Assembly (NCBI RefSeq): GCF_024199945.1
Contig: NZ_JANADP010000001.1
Coordinates: 4,278,001-4,342,000, forward strand
Length of the DNA stretch: 64,000 bases
From: Bradyrhizobium sp. CCGUVB4N
GTDB lineage: Bacteria > Pseudomonadota > Alphaproteobacteria > Rhizobiales > Xanthobacteraceae
Direction: 5' to 3'
Position numbers and translations under genes: made by a program. A model generated the notes under the pieces. It saw only the letters and a program-made list of their open reading frames with translations. It was not told the origin of the DNA and ran no database searches. This document shows, piece by piece, positions 60,809 through 64,000 of the stretch; positions within the stretch are counted from its first letter, which is position 1, and the number at the start of each line of letters is the position of its first letter.

Positions 60809-61378
60809 CTAGGTCGTGTAGTCGACGAGCAGCGCGCTCGATGCGTTGGAGGACGCCGAGTTGCCGTTGGAGCCATAGGATGTCGACTGGCTGGTTGCGT
60901 TCTGGAGCAGCGAGATCAACTCCTTCATCAGCTCTGCGGTGGTGGCCGAAGACGAGCTGGACGAGGAATCGGACGACGAGGTCGAGTCGGTGCTGCCAGT
61001 GCTGCTCGTGCTCGACGAATCGCTGCTGCCATCGGGCGGTGGCGGCGGTCCGCCGGCGCCATTGGCGCTGCCGGAGAAGGTGTTGGCGAACACGTTCTTC
61101 AGCTCACTGGCCTGGTCGCTGGTCAGCTTGCCGCTCGACACCTCGTTCTGGATGAGGTCGTCGATCTTGGACTGCATCTCGTCGGCCGAGGGCGGCGACG
61201 AGGAGCTGGCGCTGGATGCGCTGCTCTTCATCGCCGAGTCGATATCGTCGAGCGCGGACGACAGTGCGGATTCATCGCTCGACGAGATGGTGCCCGCCGA
61301 GACTTCCTTGGTGAGCTCGCTCTTAAGGCGGTCGAGTGGGGAGTAGGAATTGGTGGTCGTTGCGGAGATCGAGGTCAT
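60809..61378 (-). CDS. Serine-rich hypothetical protein with a duplicated helical motif
   Basis: A 189-residue low-complexity protein. Two helical units with the same pattern, LKSELTKEVSAGTISSSDESALSSALDDID (about 18-47) and KIDDLIQNEVSSGKLTSDQASELKNVFANTF (about 70-100), are separated and followed by serine runs and GGPPPPPDGSS. The end ASSALLVDYTT is conserved-looking. The calcium-binding-like or dockerin-type spacing (EV..G.l....l) is suggestive but unproven. No signal peptide is obvious, though such proteins are often exported. Function unknown. Confidence 0.68.
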   Translation of the reverse strand: MTSISATTTNSYSPLDRLKSELTKEVSAGTISSSDESALSSALDDIDSAMKSSASSASSSSPPSADEMQSKIDDLIQNEVSSGKLTSDQASELKNVFANTFSGSANGAGGPPPPPDGSSDSSSTSSTGSTDSTSSSDSSSSSSSATTAELMKELISLLQNATSQSTSYGSNGNSASSNASSALLVDYTT

Positions 61379-61624
61379 TGCCGGTCACCCTTGATGAAAT
61401 TGAAGATACGCTGAACATGGGTGTGAGGCTAAAGGTCGCGCGCTTAATGAGATCTTGCCGTAGGGATTGCTGGCGTTTTCGTTGTGTTGCTCGCGCCGAG
61501 GCGAACATGCGGTGAAACAAAAATGCGGGTGTTGACGGCGCCGGCCGCGCCTTGCGCGAACAGGCTTCCCCGCGGCCGATTCGTTGCTATATCCATCGCC
61601 ATCATCTCGGGAAGGGACCGGTTT

Positions 61625-62809
61625 ATGGATGCCAGAACGACAGATTTTTCCGCCGCGCGGACAGCGATGCAGCGCTACGTCGATCAGGAGATCGTCCCCG
61701 GCATGTCCTGGGCAGTGCTGCGCGGGCGCGAGGTGGTCGATCAGCAATGCGTCGGCTTTGCCGATCGCGAGGCGAAGACGGCGCTCCGGCCGGACCATAT
61801 CTTTCGCGCGTTCTCCAACACCAAGATCTTCGTCACCTCCGCGATCATGCTGCTGGTCGAAGAGGGCCGCATCGGGCTCGATGATCCAATCGAGAAATTC
61901 CTGCCGCAGCTTGGCAATCGCAAGGTGCTGAAGCAGGGGGCTTCGAGCCTCGCCGATGCGGAGCCGGCGAAGAGCCCGATCACGATCCGGCACCTCCTGA
62001 CCCACACCTCGGGCCTCAGCTACGGCATCTTCGATCCCGGCACCGTGCTGTTCAAAGGCTACAACGATGCGCGCGTGCTCAATCCGTTGACGCCTCTGAT
62101 CGACATGATCGACAAGCTTGCCGATCTGCCGCTGTCCTACCATCCCGGTACCAGCTGGGAATATTCGGTGGCGACCGACGTGCTCGGTCGCGTCGTCGAG
62201 GTCGTCGCGGGAAAACCTCTCGACGCCTTCTTCAAGGCACGCATCTTCGATCCGCTCGGCATGACCGATACCGGCTTCTCGGTGCCCGAAGCGCAGCAGG
62301 GCAGACTGGTCGCGCACTATACCGGTGCCGACGTGCTCGATCCGACCAAGCCGGGCCTCACCCGTGCCGACGATCTGCCTTACCCGCAGGCCTATCGACG
62401 GCCGTTCCCGCGGCTGTCGGGCGGTGGTGGGCTGGTCTCGACCCTGCCGGACATGCTCGCGCTGGTGCGTGCGCTGGTGCCCGGACCGGAGGCGCTGCTG
62501 AAGCCTGAGACGCTGCGGCAGATGATGACCAACCAGTTGCCGGCGGGCCAGACCATCCGCTTTGCCAATCTCGGGCCGATGCCGGGCAAGGGCTTTGGCC
62601 TCGGCGGCGCCGTGACGTTCGCGCCGACCCAGTTCGATCCTCCGAACTCCACAGGCGAATTCCAGTGGGGCGGTCTTGCCGGCACCCATTGGTGGATTTG
62701 CCCTGAGGCCAACACCGCCGGCGTCCTGATGGCGCAGCGCCACATGGGCTTCTGGAATCCGTTCTTCTTCGAGTTCAAGCGCCTGGCCTACCAGGCGGTC
62801 GGAGGCTGA
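61625..62809 (+). CDS. Class C beta-lactamase-family serine hydrolase (EstB-like)
   Basis: A 394-residue penicillin-binding-like hydrolase with no signal peptide. SxxK is in FRAFSNTKIFVTSAI (about residue 63); the YxN-like motif is WEYSVATDVLGRVVE (Tyr retained); and the late GGLAGTHWWICP corresponds to the third motif region. This is the EstB/cytosolic esterase type rather than a true beta-lactamase. The start was placed at ATG 61625, after AGGGACCGGTTT; the frame is open upstream. Confidence 0.86.
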   Translation: MDARTTDFSAARTAMQRYVDQEIVPGMSWAVLRGREVVDQQCVGFADREAKTALRPDHIFRAFSNTKIFVTSAIMLLVEEGRIGLDDPIEKFLPQLGNRKVLKQGASSLADAEPAKSPITIRHLLTHTSGLSYGIFDPGTVLFKGYNDARVLNPLTPLIDMIDKLADLPLSYHPGTSWEYSVATDVLGRVVEVVAGKPLDAFFKARIFDPLGMTDTGFSVPEAQQGRLVAHYTGADVLDPTKPGLTRADDLPYPQAYRRPFPRLSGGGGLVSTLPDMLALVRALVPGPEALLKPETLRQMMTNQLPAGQTIRFANLGPMPGKGFGLGGAVTFAPTQFDPPNSTGEFQWGGLAGTHWWICPEANTAGVLMAQRHMGFWNPFFFEFKRLAYQAVGG

Positions 62810-62904
62810 CCGCAAAAAAATTGCAGGCAGCCGCGAATCCTTTTGCGCGATCGCGCCCTCTTCACGGTCGAGGCATTCCGTCTCGGCTCGTGTTGGAGGA
62901 TGTG

Positions 62905-63114
62905 ATGGCATTTTACAGGAAGAATATCGGCGGCCTGCACCAGGCGGTGCGGGTGGTCGCCGGAATCGCCGTAGCGATCGCGGCATTGGTTCATCTCACC
63001 GGTGCGCCGGCATGGCTGGTCGCGCTCGGCGGCGCCGGCTTCGCGCTGACCGGTCTCGTCGGCTATTGCCCGATGTGTGCGATGGCCGGCATCGGCAGGG
63101 GAGGCGTGTCGTGA
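62905..63114 (+). CDS. DUF2892 (YgaP-like) inner membrane protein
   Basis: A 69-residue protein with two hydrophobic helices (residues 14-32 and 37-55) and the family ends KNIGGLHQAVRVVAG and GLVGYCPMCAMAGI. The CPMC motif is characteristic of DUF2892 proteins related to the YgaP membrane part. GGAGGATGTG precedes the ATG. The stop overlaps the sigma factor start (GTGA). Confidence 0.87.
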   Translation: MAFYRKNIGGLHQAVRVVAGIAVAIAALVHLTGAPAWLVALGGAGFALTGLVGYCPMCAMAGIGRGGVS

Positions 63115-63632
63115 GTGCTGCGGCGATCTCTTCAAACCTGTTCGAGGCGGCCCGGCTCGGCGATCCCCAGGCGATCGCCCGTCTGCTCGAGACGGCGCAA
63201 CCCGATATCCGCCGTTACGCACGCGCGACCTGCCGCAATTCGGCGGACGCCGAGGACGCGGCGCAGGAAGCGTTGTGGATCCTGAGCCGGCATGTCGGCG
63301 CGATCCGTTCGCTGCTTGCATTTTCGGCGTGGCTGTTCAACGTGGTCCGCCGCGAATGCCTGCGCCTCGCGCGCAAAGCGGGTTTGGCCCCGTTGATCGA
63401 CGAGAGCCAGGCGGAGGCCGCGCTGCTGTCGCGCCCAGAGGCCGATCTGCGGCTCGACGTGGCCGCGGCCTTCGAGGCGCTGCCGCTGCATTACCGCGAC
63501 GTCGCGCTGATGCGCGATGTCAAGGAAATGACCATCGATGAAATCGCCGAGGCGCTCGGCGCAACGCGGCAGACTGTGAAGGCGCGCCTGCATCGCGCCC
63601 GCGCCCTGATGCGCGAATATCTGACGAGATGA
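63111..63632 (+). CDS. ECF-type RNA polymerase sigma factor
   Basis: A 173-residue sigma factor. Region 2: TCRNSADAEDAAQEALWILSRHVGAIRSLLAFSAWLFNVVRREC. Region 4: FEALPLHYRDVALMRDVKEMTIDEIAEALGATRQTVKARLHRARALMREYL. It starts with GTG inside the DUF2892 stop and ends 3 bases before an AhpD-like gene. No anti-sigma gene is visible within the window, so regulation may depend on the neighbouring membrane or thiol protein or on a gene beyond the edge. Confidence 0.9.
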   Translation: MSAAAISSNLFEAARLGDPQAIARLLETAQPDIRRYARATCRNSADAEDAAQEALWILSRHVGAIRSLLAFSAWLFNVVRRECLRLARKAGLAPLIDESQAEAALLSRPEADLRLDVAAAFEALPLHYRDVALMRDVKEMTIDEIAEALGATRQTVKARLHRARALMREYLTR

Positions 63633-63635
63633 GCC

Positions 63636-63977
63636 ATGACCGATTATCAAACCCCTGACGATCTGAAGTCGATCCCGGCCTTCGTCGCGCTGGCGCCAAT
63701 CGAGGCCAAGGCGTTCCTCGCGTTCAACCACGCGGTCGAGCGCCACGACGGATTGATCCCGCCGAAATATCGCGAGCTGATCTCGCTCGCCGTCGCGCTC
63801 ACCACGCAATGTGCCTATTGCCTCGACGTGCATACGGCGCAGGCCGCGAAAGCCGGTGCCTCGCGCGAAGAGGTGGCGGAAGCTGCGCTGATCGCAGCCG
63901 CCGTGCGCGCCGGCGGCACGCTCGGCCATGCGCTGCTGGCACAACGGCTGTTCGAGGGGCATCGGGGCGCTGGATGA
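63636..63977 (+). CDS. Carboxymuconolactone decarboxylase/AhpD-like protein
   Basis: A 113-residue AhpD-family protein with PPKYRELISLAVALTTQCAYCLDVHTAQAAKAGASREEVAEA; the CxxC...H redox site is at about residues 62-69. It probably works as a thiol reductase/peroxidase. It follows the sigma factor by 3 bases and overlaps the next gene (ATGA). Confidence 0.9.
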   Translation: MTDYQTPDDLKSIPAFVALAPIEAKAFLAFNHAVERHDGLIPPKYRELISLAVALTTQCAYCLDVHTAQAAKAGASREEVAEAALIAAAVRAGGTLGHALLAQRLFEGHRGAG

Positions 63978-64000
63978 GCGAGCATTGGTGGAAGGCGGGA
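63974..64000 (+). CDS. Start of a gene cut by the right window edge
   Basis: An ATG overlapping the AhpD-like stop by 4 bases opens a frame encoding MSEHWWKAG before the window ends. The overlap and GAGGGGCAT upstream suggest a real fourth gene of the sigma factor operon. Its identity cannot be told. Confidence 0.5.

Noticed and set aside
1..64000. tRNA or rRNA genes, riboswitches, IS elements
   Set aside because: I looked for cloverleaf-type arms, transposase motifs and known riboswitch cores in the gaps and found none that could be supported by eye.

Overview
The window is GC-rich chromosomal DNA of alphaproteobacterial type. Gene content (valine catabolism, many MFS, ABC and regulator genes, form II molybdenum hydroxylase, guaB/guaA) and the many short palindromic repeats between genes point to Bradyrhizobium or a close relative. 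This assignment is inference from style and content; no rRNA or tRNA gene is present to anchor it. No IS element, integrase, prophage or CRISPR array was found.

Layout. 1-5.8 kb: a forward acyl-CoA catabolism operon covering valine steps (isobutyryl-CoA dehydrogenase-like, 3-hydroxyisobutyryl-CoA hydrolase, 3-hydroxyisobutyrate dehydrogenase), then an acyl-CoA synthetase, a MaoC hydratase and an SDR dehydrogenase. 5.9-16.3 kb: a flavoprotein, a divergent MFS/LysR pair, a fold-III PLP enzyme, an ABC-F ATPase, a YaiI-family protein, a hotdog-fold protein and an orphan molybdenum hydroxylase large subunit. 16.5-21.7 kb: housekeeping genes (Ppx/GppA, RlmE, guaB) plus a DHA2-type exporter. 21.7-32.4 kb: accessory DNA with a possible superinfection-immunity-like membrane protein, a CurA-like reductase, and a reverse-strand operon for import and breakdown of an unidentified, possibly N-acylated, amino acid (ABC transporter, PLP deaminase, RidA, deacylase, LacI regulator). 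32.5-37.7 kb: MAPEG protein, RsmB, cold shock protein with a clear terminator, and guaA.

37.7-54.4 kb is a patchwork of one- and two-gene units. It includes a probable modification-dependent EVE/PUA-HNH endonuclease, a serine hydrolase, an AraC regulator, a flavin monooxygenase/TetR pair with two near-identical operators, a peptide-deformylase-like protein that has lost two of three metal ligands, a frameshifted TetR gene whose presumed operator recurs before a membrane protein gene, a textbook ohr/ohrR pair with two palindromic operators, and several cupin, SnoaL and GNAT genes. 54.4-64 kb: a PadR regulator with a histidine-rich YqjI-like N-terminus, an O-methyltransferase, a thiamine-diphosphate enzyme, a ClC channel with CBS domains, a Lin0512-family protein, a serine-rich protein, a class C beta-lactamase-like hydrolase and an ECF sigma/AhpD-like operon running off the end.

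The best leads are the EVE-HNH nuclease, the ligand-substituted deformylase, the YqjI-like PadR with its repeats, the TetR operator pairs, and the ABC/PLP/RidA/deacylase operon. All calls are read from sequence by eye; family names rest on motif recognition, not database searches.
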